Of a stretch of DNA of 64,000 nt, positions 46,738 through 56,448 are shown one piece after another. The notes below the pieces were generated by a model. It was given only the letters and a program-made list of their open reading frames with translations, was not told the DNA's origin and ran no database searches. Source of the stretch: Cupriavidus sp. IDO. Lineage in GTDB: Bacteria; Pseudomonadota; Gammaproteobacteria; Burkholderiales; Burkholderiaceae. Within the stretch, counting starts at the first letter, position 1; the number at the start of each line of letters is the position of its first letter. The stretch lies in the NCBI RefSeq assembly GCF_000812465.1, contig NZ_JWMA01000042.1:61162-125161 (forward strand). Reading direction: 5' to 3'. The position numbers were made by a program, and so were the translations under genes.

Positions 46738-47583
46738 ATGAAAAACACGCGCGCAATCCTGATGTTGCTGATTGCCCTGGTCGCCGGCGCGGCGGCCGTG
46801 GTATCGGCGTCCCGATGGCTGGTCCAGCAGTCGTCCAGCTCGGTCAGGCAGGTGGTGGTGGCAGCCAATGACCTGAACCTCGGGCAGCCTCTGAACGGCA
46901 GCCAGCTCAGGCTGGTCAGCTGGCCGGCCGGCAGCGTGCCGCCGGGCGCATTCGAGGATATGAAGACACTCGAAGGCCGCGTGGTCCGCACCAGCCTGCA
47001 GCGTGGCGAGCCCGTCCTCGACGCCAAGCTGGCGCCGGTGGGAACCAAGGGCGGGCTGTCCGCGGTGATCAACGACGGCAAGCGCGCCATTACGGTTCGC
47101 GTGAACGATGTGGTGGGCGTGGCCGGCTTCGCACTGCCGGGCAACTATGTCGACGTGATCGTCAATACGAATGAAGAATCCAAGAGCACGCAGAACGGCA
47201 GCATCTCGAAGATCGTGCTCGAGAAGATCCTCGTGCTCGCTGTTGCGCAGCAGGTCAGCCGCGACGACACCCAGCCCAAGGTGGTCAACGCGGTGACGCT
47301 GGAGGTGACGCCCGACCAGGCCGAGAAGCTGGACGTGGCGCGCAGCGTGGGGACGCTCTCGCTGGTGCTGCGCAACCAGATGGACGTGGCCGATATCAAC
47401 ACCGGCGGCGCCACCAAGGGCACGCTCCTTGGCAAGGCACCCGAAGCGCCGGCGGTCAAGATCGTCACCCAGACCGCAACGCGCACCGTCGTGAAGACCC
47501 GCACGATTGCAGCAGCGCCAGCGCACTCCGGCAACTGCGTCGGCGTGCTGACAGGTGTCCAGGGTAGCGTCGAGTGCTTCTGA
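46738..47583 (+). CDS. rcpC: Flp pilus assembly protein CpaB/RcpC
   Basis: 281 residues. N-terminal signal anchor (ILMLLIALVAGAAAVVSA), SAF domain at about 38-100 (VVVAANDLNLGQPLNGSQL, GRVVRTSLQRGEPVLDAKL), then a beta-rich CpaB region (VGVAGFALPGNYVDVIV). It is thought to gate or stabilise the secretin on the periplasmic side, possibly binding peptidoglycan. Two Cys near the C-terminus (NCVGV, VECF) may form a disulfide. Confidence 0.92.
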   Translation: MKNTRAILMLLIALVAGAAAVVSASRWLVQQSSSSVRQVVVAANDLNLGQPLNGSQLRLVSWPAGSVPPGAFEDMKTLEGRVVRTSLQRGEPVLDAKLAPVGTKGGLSAVINDGKRAITVRVNDVVGVAGFALPGNYVDVIVNTNEESKSTQNGSISKIVLEKILVLAVAQQVSRDDTQPKVVNAVTLEVTPDQAEKLDVARSVGTLSLVLRNQMDVADINTGGATKGTLLGKAPEAPAVKIVTQTATRTVVKTRTIAAAPAHSGNCVGVLTGVQGSVECF

Positions 47584-47649
47584 TGGCGTCCGGCAGGGCG
47601 TTCAACGAATCCTGATCTGCATCACAGCCTCTCCGGGGGGAGATCCAAA

Positions 47650-49509
47650 ATGAAACAGAAAAGAACTCAAGCAGCCGGCGGCGTGCGAACCATTGTTCTT
47701 GCCGCAATCCTCTGCGCTCCGCTTGCCGCGGCGGCGCAGGTTGCCGTAGAGGCAGGGAACGTCGCCAAGGCCACGACGCCGGCAGCCGCCGCCAGGGGAC
47801 CCGCGGGGCCAATGCAGATGACTATCAGCATGACGCCCGTGCCGGCAGCGCCGACAGCGGCTTCGGAAGGGCGAGGGCCGAACTGTACCGGCGCCATCCG
47901 CAACGAGACCAGCGTGGTAGTCCCGGTCGGCAAGTCGCAGCTGATTCCATTGCCCGAGCCGGTGCGCTTCCGAACGCTGGGCAACCCTACCGTGGCGAAG
48001 GTCAACACAGTCTCGCAGCAGACACTTTTGTTGTTGGGTATCAGCGTGGGCACCACTAACATGATCGTGCAGGGCCGCAGCGGCGCCTGCAGCATCATTA
48101 ACGTGGTGGTCAATGCGGATGCCGGCGGACTGCAGACTTCTCTCAGCCAGCTGCTGCCTGGGGAACCCGGCATCCGCGTGATGACTGCCGCCGACAACTT
48201 GGTGCTGACCGGCAGCGTCACCAACGCGCAGGCCGCGCAGCAGGCTATGGAAATCGCTCAGGCATACGCAAGCGCAGCCCAGAGCGACATCGACAAGAAG
48301 GGGGACGGCACCAAGAAGGCCTCGGTGCTGAACATGCTCTCGGTGGACACGCCACAACAGGTGATGCTGGAAGTGAAGGTGGCCGAGGTCTCCAAGACAC
48401 TGCTGAACCAACTCGGTTCGGCGGTGAACATTCAGGGCGGCTTCGGCTCCTGGAGCGGCGGGCTGATGACCTCGCTGCTGACCGGCGCGTCGGCGGCGAT
48501 CTTCGGCAACAAGGCCAATAACAAGCCCTTCCAGTTTGCTGTCGATGCACAGAAGAACGACAGCCTGGTCAAGGTCCTGGCCGAGCCGAACCTGGTCACC
48601 ATCAGCGGCCAGGAAGCCAGCTTCCTGGCCGGCGGCAAGATCTACATTCCGGTGGCGCAAAGCAACGCGCTGGGCGGCGCCTCGACCATCACGCTGCAGG
48701 AAGAAGAGTTCGGCGTGGGTCTGAAGTTCACGCCCACGGTTCTGGCCAACGGCCGCATCCACCTGAAGGTATCGCCGGAAGTTTCGGAGCTGTCGCCGAC
48801 CGGTGCCACCGTGAGCGGCAGCAGCCTGACGGGCCAGACAATCCTGCCGCTGATCACCACCCGCCGCGCTTCCACTACGGTGCAGATGCGCGATGGCGAG
48901 AGCTTCGCCATCGGCGGCCTGCTGCAAGACACCGCCCGCGGCTCGCTGAAGGCGCTCCCTGGCGCTGGCGAGGTACCGGTGCTGGGCACGCTGTTCCGCA
49001 GCACATCGTTCCAGCAGGACCTGACCGAGCTGGTGTTCATCATTACGCCGCGCCTGGTCAAGCCGATGGAGACCAACAACTATCCGTTGCCGACCGACAG
49101 CTTCACCACGCCAAACCCGCTGTCGCTCTACTTCATGGGCAATATGGAAGGAAACGGCAAGCGCAGCCCGCTGCCCGAACCGGCTCCCTCGCAACCGGCC
49201 GCGCCGGCTGCAGCACCTGCCGCACCGCCGTCGGCCCCGCGCAGCGAAACTACGACCGGCACATCGGTCTCGGTCGTGCCGTCGGGCAAGCCCCTCGACG
49301 AGCCCCCGGTGGCGACGCCTGTCGCGCTGTCGGCGCCGATCGCTGCCAACCTTCCGAATCCGTCTCGGGCGCCCACACGCGACACGGCGGCTGCGGCCCC
49401 CGCAGACGACAGCGCTGCGCGCGTCGCCCGCATCGAAGCCACCGCCGCCCGCCTCGCTCAGGCACGGACCGCCGGCAGCGGCAACCGCAATACGTCGGGC
49501 GGCAACTGA
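47650..49509 (+). CDS. rcpA: Tad secretin RcpA/CpaC
   Basis: 619-residue outer-membrane channel for the Flp pilus. Signal peptide to about residue 33 (AAAAQV), pilus-type N domain (GKSQLIPLPEPV, VAKVNTVSQQTLLLLG), BON-like region, then the secretin domain with VMLEVKVAEVSK and the C-terminal signature GEVPVLGTLFRS...ELVFIITPRLV. An extra Pro/Ala-rich tail of about 120 residues follows the secretin core, longer than in most CpaC proteins. RBS GGGGGGAGATCCAAA. Confidence 0.93.
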   Translation: MKQKRTQAAGGVRTIVLAAILCAPLAAAAQVAVEAGNVAKATTPAAAARGPAGPMQMTISMTPVPAAPTAASEGRGPNCTGAIRNETSVVVPVGKSQLIPLPEPVRFRTLGNPTVAKVNTVSQQTLLLLGISVGTTNMIVQGRSGACSIINVVVNADAGGLQTSLSQLLPGEPGIRVMTAADNLVLTGSVTNAQAAQQAMEIAQAYASAAQSDIDKKGDGTKKASVLNMLSVDTPQQVMLEVKVAEVSKTLLNQLGSAVNIQGGFGSWSGGLMTSLLTGASAAIFGNKANNKPFQFAVDAQKNDSLVKVLAEPNLVTISGQEASFLAGGKIYIPVAQSNALGGASTITLQEEEFGVGLKFTPTVLANGRIHLKVSPEVSELSPTGATVSGSSLTGQTILPLITTRRASTTVQMRDGESFAIGGLLQDTARGSLKALPGAGEVPVLGTLFRSTSFQQDLTELVFIITPRLVKPMETNNYPLPTDSFTTPNPLSLYFMGNMEGNGKRSPLPEPAPSQPAAPAAAPAAPPSAPRSETTTGTSVSVVPSGKPLDEPPVATPVALSAPIAANLPNPSRAPTRDTAAAAPADDSAARVARIEATAARLAQARTAGSGNRNTSGGN

Positions 49510-49535
49510 TCCGCCGCGCCAACAGGAGAACGACC

Positions 49536-49883
49536 ATGAGCAAGAAACTGATGCTTCCGCGCGGCGTTGCCGCCCTGATGCTCGGCAGCCTGTCCTGCCT
49601 GGGGCTGTCGGCCTGCATGACTTCCACGCCGGTCTGGGATCAACACCGGGGCGAGGCGCTCGCCACGATCACCCAGCTGCAGATCATCAATCCCGATGCG
49701 CCGGCCGGCCTGCCCACCGTCACCGGCACGGACGGCAAGACCGCGGTTGCCGCCATGAGGAACTTCGACCGATCGCTGGTTCGGCTTCAGCAGGGCGGTG
49801 GCAGCTCTGGCGGCTTCGGCGTCGACTTCGGCGCTGGTGGCTACGGCGGTGTCGGCATGGGGGGCGGCGGCAGCTCGCGCTAA
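49536..49883 (+). CDS. Tad-locus lipoprotein
   Basis: 115 residues. Signal peptide with lipobox GLSAC (Cys27). A conserved-looking middle (VWDQHRGEALATITQLQIINPDAPAG) and a Gly/Ser-rich tail from about residue 87. Between the secretin and tadZ genes, where other loci carry the secretin pilotin or CpaD/RcpB-type accessory. A pilotin-like role for RcpA is inference. RBS ACAGGAGAACGACC. Confidence 0.8.
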   Translation: MSKKLMLPRGVAALMLGSLSCLGLSACMTSTPVWDQHRGEALATITQLQIINPDAPAGLPTVTGTDGKTAVAAMRNFDRSLVRLQQGGGSSGGFGVDFGAGGYGGVGMGGGGSSR

Positions 49884-50004
49884 GGCAACCGCTGGGGAGT
49901 GCCGTCATGTCCAGATCCACGTTTCTCGGCACCGGCCCGGCGGTTTGCAGCTAATGCACCAGGACCAACATCATCACATCCGACCCGAACATCGCGAGGG
50001 CACC

Positions 50005-51198
50005 ATGCTCAAAATCCTGATCGCATCCGAAGACCCTGAACGGTTGGCCGAGATCAGCCGGCTGAGCGCTGTCGTCGGAAATTTCCAGACCATGTCCTTG
50101 CAGGAAGGCTTGGCGCGATTCCCTTACCATGCCAGCCGGCTGCGCATGGCCGACCTGCTCGTCCTGGAACTCTCTGACATCGGACCTTCACAGATGCAGG
50201 CCATCGAAACGCTGCGGCAGCAGCACTCTGACCTGCCTTGCATCCTGATCGCGCAGGCTCCCGGCCCCGATGTGCTGATCAAGGCGATGCGAGCCGGAAT
50301 TCGTGACGTGTTGTCGTGGCCGCTGGACAAAGGCCAGCTGGCCGAGGCGCTGAGGCGGGTGGAAGCCACGTATGTGCCGCGCGCACACGAAATTGCGCAG
50401 GTCATTTCATTGGTCTCGTGCAAGGGTGGCGCGGGCACCAGCTTCGTCGCCGCCAACCTTGGCGATGCGCTGGCCCGGCACCTTGGCAAGCGCGTGCTGG
50501 TGGTAGACCTGAACCGAAACTTTGGCGACCTGACCTACGTGGTGAGCGATAAGCCCCCACCCTCCACGCTCTCCGACATCTGCAGCCAGATCGACCGCAT
50601 GGATGCCGCCTTTCTCGATGCCTGCCTGGTGCACGTCGACAACGGCTTCGACATGCTCGCGGGTGCCCCCGACCCGATCAAGGCCAGCCAGATCCAGAAA
50701 GACAAGCTGGAGTGGATCCTGTCGGTCATGCAGCCGAACTACGACTTTGTGATCTTCGACATTGGCCAGAACCTCGACCCGCTGTCCATCGGCATGCTGG
50801 ACCACAGCGATCGCATCTGCGTGGTGACCGAACCCGCCATCGCGTTCGGGCGGCCCGGCCGGCGCCTCCTGGATATCCTGCGCGCGTTGCACTACCCCGC
50901 CGACAAGATCCGCATCGTGCTGAACCGCACCGGGCGCAAGAACGAATTGCCGCGCAGCACGATAGAAGAGGTTTTCGGCATGAAGGTAGCGTACACGCTG
51001 CCAGACGATCCTTCCGCCGTGGATGAGGCCGTGAGCCATGGCGAGCCCGTGGCCAAGCTAAGCAAGCGCAGCGCCATTGCACGCGCGCTGCAGGCCATGG
51101 CCACGCAGCTCTCGGTGGCGCCAGAGGCCGATCGCCGCAGCCGCCAGGAGCCCGTGTCCGCATTGCGCAGGCTGATGCTGCGCGCCAGAAGCGCCTGA
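50005..51198 (+). CDS. tadZ: Pilus assembly ATPase TadZ/CpaE
   Basis: 397 residues. N-terminal atypical receiver domain (about 1-125) without the full acidic pocket, followed by a MinD/ParA-like fold. The P loop reads SCKGGAGTSFVAANLG, a deviant Walker A where the second Lys/Thr pair is Thr-Ser, as reported for TadZ. VVDLNRNFGDL and VIFDIGQN are the other nucleotide-site strands. TadZ marks the pole and positions the Tad apparatus. Start MLKILIASEDPERL at 50005 follows GCGAGGGCACC. Confidence 0.92.
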   Translation: MLKILIASEDPERLAEISRLSAVVGNFQTMSLQEGLARFPYHASRLRMADLLVLELSDIGPSQMQAIETLRQQHSDLPCILIAQAPGPDVLIKAMRAGIRDVLSWPLDKGQLAEALRRVEATYVPRAHEIAQVISLVSCKGGAGTSFVAANLGDALARHLGKRVLVVDLNRNFGDLTYVVSDKPPPSTLSDICSQIDRMDAAFLDACLVHVDNGFDMLAGAPDPIKASQIQKDKLEWILSVMQPNYDFVIFDIGQNLDPLSIGMLDHSDRICVVTEPAIAFGRPGRRLLDILRALHYPADKIRIVLNRTGRKNELPRSTIEEVFGMKVAYTLPDDPSAVDEAVSHGEPVAKLSKRSAIARALQAMATQLSVAPEADRRSRQEPVSALRRLMLRARSA

Positions 51199-51250
51199 TG
51201 GCATCCGGCCCGATCCTGCCTGAACAGAGTCCGAAAAAGAGGAGTACATC

Positions 51251-52621
51251 ATGTCAATCCGCGAACAGCTGGCAAATGCCGGGCCGGCATTCACCGCCAA
51301 TGGTCATAGCGCAATCCAGTTCGGCATATCGACGGCCGCCACGTCACCGGGCTACCACACGCTCAAGCGCAATGTGCACGAGGCTGTACTGGACCGCGTG
51401 GAACTGGAGCGGCTGGCACGCTTCCCGCAAGAGCAGGTGAGGAAAGAGATTGCCACGCTCGTGAACCTGATCGTCGACGAAGAGAAGGTCCTGCTCAACG
51501 ACAATGAGCGCCGGCAACTGATCGTGGAGATCTACGACGAGATGTTCGGCTTCGGCCCGCTGGAGCCGCTGCTGCAGGACCCCACCGTCTCCGACATTCT
51601 GGTCAACACGGCACGGCAGACCTATGTGGAGCGGCGCGGCAAGCTCGAACTGACGGATGTCGTGTTCTACGACGATGCCCACCTGATGAAGGTGATTGAG
51701 AAGATCGTCTCGCGCGTGGGACGCCGCATCGACGAGACCAGCCCCATGGTGGATGCACGCCTGCCCGACGGCTCCCGCGTCAATGCAATCATCCCGCCCT
51801 CGGCTATCGACGGGCCCCTGCTGTCTATTCGCCGCTTCGCCGTGAACCCGCTGCAGGTGGCTGACCTGGTCATGCTAAAGAGCCTGACGCAGCCGATGGC
51901 GCAACTGCTGCAGGCGCTGGCACATGCGAAGGTGAATGTATTGGTGTCAGGCGGCACCGGCAGCGGCAAGACCACGCTGCTCAACATCCTGTCTGGCTTC
52001 ATCCCTGAAGACGAGCGCGTGGTCACCATCGAAGATGCGGCCGAACTGCAGTTGCGCCAGCCCCACGTCTTGCGGCTGGAAACGCGGCCGCCGAATATCG
52101 AAGGCAAAGGCGAGATCACGCAACGCGCGCTGGTGCGCAATGCGCTGCGGATGCGCCCGGACCGCATCATCCTGGGCGAAGTGCGCGGCGGCGAGGCACT
52201 CGACATGCTCAACGCAATGAATACCGGGCACGAGGGCTCGCTGACGACCATCCACGCGAACACGGCGCGCGACGCGCTGACGCGCCTGGAGAACATGATC
52301 AGCATGGCGGGTCTCACCATGCCGGCCAAGGCCATGCGGCAGCAGATCGCCTCGGCCATCACTGTAATCGTGCAGGCTGCGCGCCTGACCGACGGGCGCC
52401 GCAAGATCATCAGCATCCACGAAATCACCGGCATGGAGGGAGACATCATCAACATGCAGGAGATCTTCACGTTCCAGCGCACCGGCGTGGAAAAAGACGG
52501 TACGGTGCGTGGCCACTTCCGTGCCACCGGTGTGTACCCGAAGTTTGCCGAACGACTGCGCGTGTTCGGCGTCGGGTTGCCGGACGAAACCTATGATCCT
52601 GCGCGGCGCTTTGAAGTTTGA
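51251..52621 (+). CDS. tadA: Tad secretion ATPase TadA/CpaF
   Basis: 456-residue hexameric ATPase driving Flp pilus extension and retraction. Walker A GGTGSGKT at 234-241, Asp box [11 protein letters not shown], Walker B region [20 protein letters not shown] and His box [12 protein letters not shown]. Length and order match the CpaF family. It starts 53 nt after tadZ. Confidence 0.95.
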   Translation: MSIREQLANAGPAFTANGHSAIQFGISTAATSPGYHTLKRNVHEAVLDRVELERLARFPQEQVRKEIATLVNLIVDEEKVLLNDNERRQLIVEIYDEMFGFGPLEPLLQDPTVSDILVNTARQTYVERRGKLELTDVVFYDDAHLMKVIEKIVSRVGRRIDETSPMVDARLPDGSRVNAIIPPSAIDGPLLSIRRFAVNPLQVADLVMLKSLTQPMAQLLQALAHAKVNVLVSGGTGSGKTTLLNILSGFIPEDERVVTIEDAAELQLRQPHVLRLETRPPNIEGKGEITQRALVRNALRMRPDRIILGEVRGGEALDMLNAMNTGHEGSLTTIHANTARDALTRLENMISMAGLTMPAKAMRQQIASAITVIVQAARLTDGRRKIISIHEITGMEGDIINMQEIFTFQRTGVEKDGTVRGHFRATGVYPKFAERLRVFGVGLPDETYDPARRFEV

Positions 52622-52668
52622 ACCGCCACTGAGCCGGCACACGACAACCGCTCCCGGGGGAGACGCAC

Positions 52669-53646
52669 ATGAGCACGATCTTCTATGCCTTCGGCATCCT
52701 GCTGTTCGCGGCTGTGGTGCTTTGTGTCGAGGGCATTTACCTGTGGTGGAATAACTACCACGGCCCGGCAGCGAAGCGGATTGACGCAAGGCTGCGGGCG
52801 CTCTCGGCTGGCGGACAGGTCAGCGCCGAGCAACTGTCGATTCTCAAGAAGCGATTGCTGAGCGACTCGCCGCGTCTGCAGAAACTGCTCATGAGCATGC
52901 CGCGTATCGGCGCGCTGGACCGCTGGCTGGAGCAGTCGGGTAGCACCTGGTCCGTGGCGCAGCTGCTGGGCTACTGCGGGCTGGTGGTGCTTTGCACGGT
53001 GGCGCTGATCCCGCTGCTGCCCGTGCCGCTGTCGCTGATGCTTGCGGGCGCAGCCCTTGTCAGTATCTTGCCGGTCCTTCATGTGATGCGGTTGCGTGCC
53101 AAGCGGCTCAAACAGATGGAAGCGCAACTGCCGGACGCCGTCGACATGATCAGCCGCGCGCTGCGTGCCGGCCACTCGTTCTCCGGGGCACTTGGCATGG
53201 TTGGCCACGAAATAAAGGCGCCAATCGGTCCGGAGTTCCGCACGACGTTTGAAGAGATCAACTACGGCGTTGCGCTTGACGAGGCGATGACCAACCTCGC
53301 CATGCGGGTGCCGATTGGCGACCTGCGCTACTTTGTCATCGCGGTGCTGATCCAGCGCGAGAGCGGTGGCAACCTGGCGGAGATTCTCGACACCATCGGC
53401 ACAATGGTCCGCGAGCGCCTGAAGCTGTTCGACAAGATCCGCGTGCTGTCGGCAGAGGGAAAGATGTCTGCGTGGGTGCTCGGCCTGCTGCCCTTCTGCA
53501 CCGCGGGCCTGATCCTGGTGGTCAATCCTGGCTTCATGAAGGTGCTGTGGGAAGACCCGCTCGGATGGCGGATGATCGGCGGCGCGCTGGTGTCAATGGC
53601 CTCCGGCGTGCTGTGGATGCGCAAGATCATCCGTATCCGGGTATGA
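52669..53646 (+). CDS. tadB: Tad inner-membrane platform protein TadB
   Basis: 325 residues of the GspF/TadB family. One membrane helix at the N-terminus, a pair at about 100-140 (VVLCTVALIPLLPVPLSLMLAGAAL), the conserved cytoplasmic T2SSF domain (LPDAVDMISRALRAGHSFSGALG, FEEINYGVALDEAM, RESGGNLAEILDTI), and C-terminal helices. With TadC it forms the base that TadA rotates. RBS CCGGGGGAGACGCAC. Confidence 0.93.
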   Translation: MSTIFYAFGILLFAAVVLCVEGIYLWWNNYHGPAAKRIDARLRALSAGGQVSAEQLSILKKRLLSDSPRLQKLLMSMPRIGALDRWLEQSGSTWSVAQLLGYCGLVVLCTVALIPLLPVPLSLMLAGAALVSILPVLHVMRLRAKRLKQMEAQLPDAVDMISRALRAGHSFSGALGMVGHEIKAPIGPEFRTTFEEINYGVALDEAMTNLAMRVPIGDLRYFVIAVLIQRESGGNLAEILDTIGTMVRERLKLFDKIRVLSAEGKMSAWVLGLLPFCTAGLILVVNPGFMKVLWEDPLGWRMIGGALVSMASGVLWMRKIIRIRV

Positions 53647-53693
53647 GGCAAGAACAATCAAGACGTGGGCAGCCAACCTGACGGGAGTCCATC

Positions 53694-54668
53694 ATGCAAG
53701 GCATCATCCAGGGGATCGAGGCAGAGCAGTTTGTTCTGCTGGCACTGATCTTCGTCGCGGCATTCGGCACCGTGCTCGGTGTGCTCTATGTGTTTTCGCC
53801 AAACCGCATGCGCGGCCGGATGGAGCAGCTCGCCGGACAGGCGGGCGGCCTCTCGGCGGAACCGGGCCCGCAGCAGGCCTGGGTCGACAAACTGGCTCAA
53901 TGGGCACAGCCGGTTTCGCGGCTGTCGCTGCCCAAGGAAGGCTGGGAGCACTCGCAGTTGCGCGTGCGGTTCATGAACGCTGGGTGGCGTAATGCCAGCG
54001 CCGCACCGGTGTACTTTGCCGCCAAGACGATACTGGCGATCGTGCTGCCGACGATCGGGCTGGTGGCAACCTCCGGACACCCCGGGCTCCAGGAACAGAG
54101 TGTCATGTTCTCGCTGCTTGCGGTGCTGGGTGCCATCGGCTACTACCTGCCAAATGTCGTACTGGCGCGCAAGGTGGCGCAACGGCAGCGCACGGTGTTC
54201 GAAGAGTTCCCTGACGTGATCGACCTGCTGACGGTCTGCGTGGAGGCCGGACTCGGACTCGATGCGGCGCTGATGCGCGTGGCCGATGAACTCGCGCTGC
54301 GCTGCCCGGTGCTGGCGGACGAACTTCAGCTGATGCTGCTGGAGCTGCGTTCGGGCTTCCCCAAGGAGAAGACACTGTCGAACCTGTCGCTGCGCACGGG
54401 CGTGGAAGATGTGGACAAGTTCGCGTCAATGCTGATCCAGGCGGACCGGTTCGGCACAAGCCTGGGCGAGTCGCTGCGCGTGCTGTCCGACATGCTGCGC
54501 ACCAAGCGCCGCATGCGCGCGGAGGAACAGGCGGCCAAGATCGCATTGAAGCTGCTGTTTCCGCTGATCTTCACGATCTTCCCCACACTGCTGCTGGTAC
54601 TGCTGGGACCAGCCTTCATCCAGATCTACCGCGTCCTGCTACCCACGATGTCCGGACAAGGCGGATAG
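53694..54668 (+). CDS. tadC: Tad inner-membrane platform protein TadC
   Basis: 324 residues, T2SSF family paralogue of TadB. N-terminal helix, helix pair at about 105-150, T2SSF domain with FPDVIDLLTVCVEAGLGLDAALMRV and ADRFGTSLGESLRVLSDMLRTKRRMRAEEQA, then a C-terminal helix (PLIFTIFPTLLLVLLGPA). Last gene of the plus-strand tad operon; a rho-independent terminator follows 68 nt later. No tadD gene follows it. Confidence 0.93.
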   Translation: MQGIIQGIEAEQFVLLALIFVAAFGTVLGVLYVFSPNRMRGRMEQLAGQAGGLSAEPGPQQAWVDKLAQWAQPVSRLSLPKEGWEHSQLRVRFMNAGWRNASAAPVYFAAKTILAIVLPTIGLVATSGHPGLQEQSVMFSLLAVLGAIGYYLPNVVLARKVAQRQRTVFEEFPDVIDLLTVCVEAGLGLDAALMRVADELALRCPVLADELQLMLLELRSGFPKEKTLSNLSLRTGVEDVDKFASMLIQADRFGTSLGESLRVLSDMLRTKRRMRAEEQAAKIALKLLFPLIFTIFPTLLLVLLGPAFIQIYRVLLPTMSGQGG

Positions 54669-54736
54669 CCGTCCTCCACTCAGGCGCTACGTTTCCCCCG
54701 GCTGTCCTCCGGTGCAATGCCAGGTCGACAGTCATT

Positions 54737-54759
54737 GCCCGGACCATGTCCGGGCTTTT
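54737..54759 (+). terminator. Rho-independent terminator of the tad operon
   Basis: 8-bp stem GCCCGGAC/GTCCGGGC (54737-54744, 54748-54755) with 3-nt loop, followed by TTTT and further T-rich sequence, 68 nt after tadC. Confidence 0.8.
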
Positions 54760-54877
54760 CTGGTTTTGGGGCGGGACGCGCGCTTCGGCACCCGGGCCTT
54801 GACCGGACGCCGGTTCCTCCTGAAGAATGGGGCCAGGATCCATGCCGCCACTGCCGCGGCACATCGCCGGAGCCCCC

Positions 54878-55666
54878 ATGAAAATCCGCATCCTCAGCGA
54901 CCTCCACCTCGAGCATCACACGCCCGAGGATATTCCGCGCTGTGCCGCCGACCTGGTTGTGCTTGCCGGCGACATCGCCAACGGGCGCGATGGCATCGAC
55001 TGGGCCGCGCGGACCTTCGATGTTCCGGTCGTCTATGTGCCCGGCAACCATGAGTACTACGAGAGCACCATCGAGGCGGTCGACCGCCAGATGAGCGAGG
55101 CGGCCGGGGAATATGCGGATGTGCATCTGCTCAATGGCAGCGTCATCGAGCTCGGCCGCGGTGCGCGCGAACGCGTGCGCGTAATCGGAACAACGTGGTG
55201 GACCGACTACACCCTCTTCGGCGCCGACCGGCGCGAAGCATCGATGCAGGCCTGCGCCGCCGTGATGCTGGACCACCGGCTGATCGAGCTGACCGATGCC
55301 GACGGCCGGCTGCGGCACTTCACGCCGGAGGACGCGCTGGTTCGTCACGAGGCCGCATCTGCCTGGCTGGCTGAGCAGCTGGCGCAACCGTTCGACGGCA
55401 AGACGGTGGTGGTTACGCATCACGGCCCCGACCTGGGTAGCCTCGATCCCCGCTTTTCGCACGACCTGGTGTCGGGCGGCTTCCTGTCACGGCGGCCAGA
55501 CCTGGTGGCGCAAGCGGACCTGTGGATCCACGGACACACGCATACCGGCTTCGACTATTGCATCGACGAATCGCGCGTGGTGTGCAATCCGCGGGGCTAC
55601 GTGAGCAGGCGCACGGGTGAGCTCGAGAACAAGCGCTTCGACTGGTGCTGCCTTGTCGAGGTGTGA
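54878..55666 (+). CDS. Calcineurin-like metallophosphoesterase
   Basis: 262 residues with the complete dinuclear-metal motif set: SDLHLEHH at the N-terminus, GDIANG, GNHEYY, THHGPD and HGHTH near the C-terminus. No signal peptide, so cytoplasmic. Substrate unknown. It lies between tadC and the inverted tadG group, after the tad terminator and before a bidirectional terminator, so it is probably an independent gene and part of the pre-existing groEL neighbourhood. RBS is weak (GGAGCCCCC). Confidence 0.9.
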   Translation: MKIRILSDLHLEHHTPEDIPRCAADLVVLAGDIANGRDGIDWAARTFDVPVVYVPGNHEYYESTIEAVDRQMSEAAGEYADVHLLNGSVIELGRGARERVRVIGTTWWTDYTLFGADRREASMQACAAVMLDHRLIELTDADGRLRHFTPEDALVRHEAASAWLAEQLAQPFDGKTVVVTHHGPDLGSLDPRFSHDLVSGGFLSRRPDLVAQADLWIHGHTHTGFDYCIDESRVVCNPRGYVSRRTGELENKRFDWCCLVEV

Positions 55667-56004
55667 CGGGGCAGGCCTCACGCCCCGCGTATGAGTTACG
55701 CCAGCGGGATTGACATATCAGGCAGGCGCGGATCGAAGAAATGGCGCGTGGTCTTGTACGGGAGCATCGCGCCGCAGGCGATGGTCGGGAACATGCGCGC
55801 GATGTCAAAGGCTCGCCCGGGTACCAGTCCCGCCCGCGGATGCGCGGATTGCCGTAGTGCAACAGGATGCATGGCACCGCCCAAAAACTAAAACCCCCGC
55901 GAGCTCTCGCCCGCGGGGGTTTTAGCGCAGTCTGACCCGGAAGGCGCTCAATCGGTTATGAAGGATCGCGATAGCCGGCACCTCTTCCGATGCATGGCGG
56001 AGTT
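55667..56004. other. Intergenic region with terminator copy 1
   Basis: 338 nt between the metallophosphoesterase and the convergent TadE-like gene. Contains the bidirectional terminator at 55890-55923 and, to its right up to about 55963, a diverged copy of the groEL 3' untranslated sequence. No gene supported. Confidence 0.6.
55890..55923. terminator. Bidirectional terminator, copy 1 of the groEL-type terminator
   Basis: 12-bp stem (55890-55901 with 55912-55923, AAAACCCCCGCG arm), 10-nt loop, A-run/T-run on both sides. It terminates the TadE-like gene on the minus strand and the metallophosphoesterase on the plus strand. Nearly identical to the groEL terminator at 58667-58700. Confidence 0.88.
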
Positions 56005-56448
56005 CTAGGAACAGACGGCGCTGCTCCCTGCATCCTGCCCCATGACTTCTCGCGGAAGATAGGTCAGGAACCCGGGCACGGCCAGGCGCGAAAATCCGAT
56101 CCAGGAAACCGGAGAGACCGGAGACATCGTCAATCCGTTCACGCTGACCGAGACACCCGTGCAGGACGTGCTATCGCAGCTTGCACTGATGCCGCTTGCA
56201 TCGTACCAGTTGATGGAAACATTGGACGAAGTGAGGCCGGGCACGATTGCCCGCATCTTGGCAAGCACAGATGCCGATCCCCGGTCGCAGACCACTGCCT
56301 GCCTCGCCCCCCATCGAGTTGCCTCGGCGACCGCGTTCCACGTGTAGAGGACTCGCCCGAAATCGAGAATAGCCAATAGCACGGTAAAGAACAGTGCTGC
56401 CGCAATGGCGAATTCGACCGCTGTCGCGCCGCTCTGATGCCTATTCAT
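56005..56448 (-). CDS. TadE-family minor pseudopilin
   Basis: 147 residues. Short polar leader, then a pilin-like cleavage/helix region GATAVEFAIAAALFFTVLLAI with Glu at +5 after Gly7, the TadE signature DFGRVLYTWNAVAEATRWGAR, and a periplasmic domain with several Cys (VVCDRG, SASCDSTSC, SAVCS). Processed by TadV and needed for Flp pilus assembly. Its ATG overlaps the end of the upstream TadE-like gene by 8 nt. Last gene of the minus-strand tadG group; could equally be called TadF. Confidence 0.88.
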   Translation of the reverse strand: MNRHQSGATAVEFAIAAALFFTVLLAILDFGRVLYTWNAVAEATRWGARQAVVCDRGSASVLAKMRAIVPGLTSSNVSINWYDASGISASCDSTSCTGVSVSVNGLTMSPVSPVSWIGFSRLAVPGFLTYLPREVMGQDAGSSAVCS

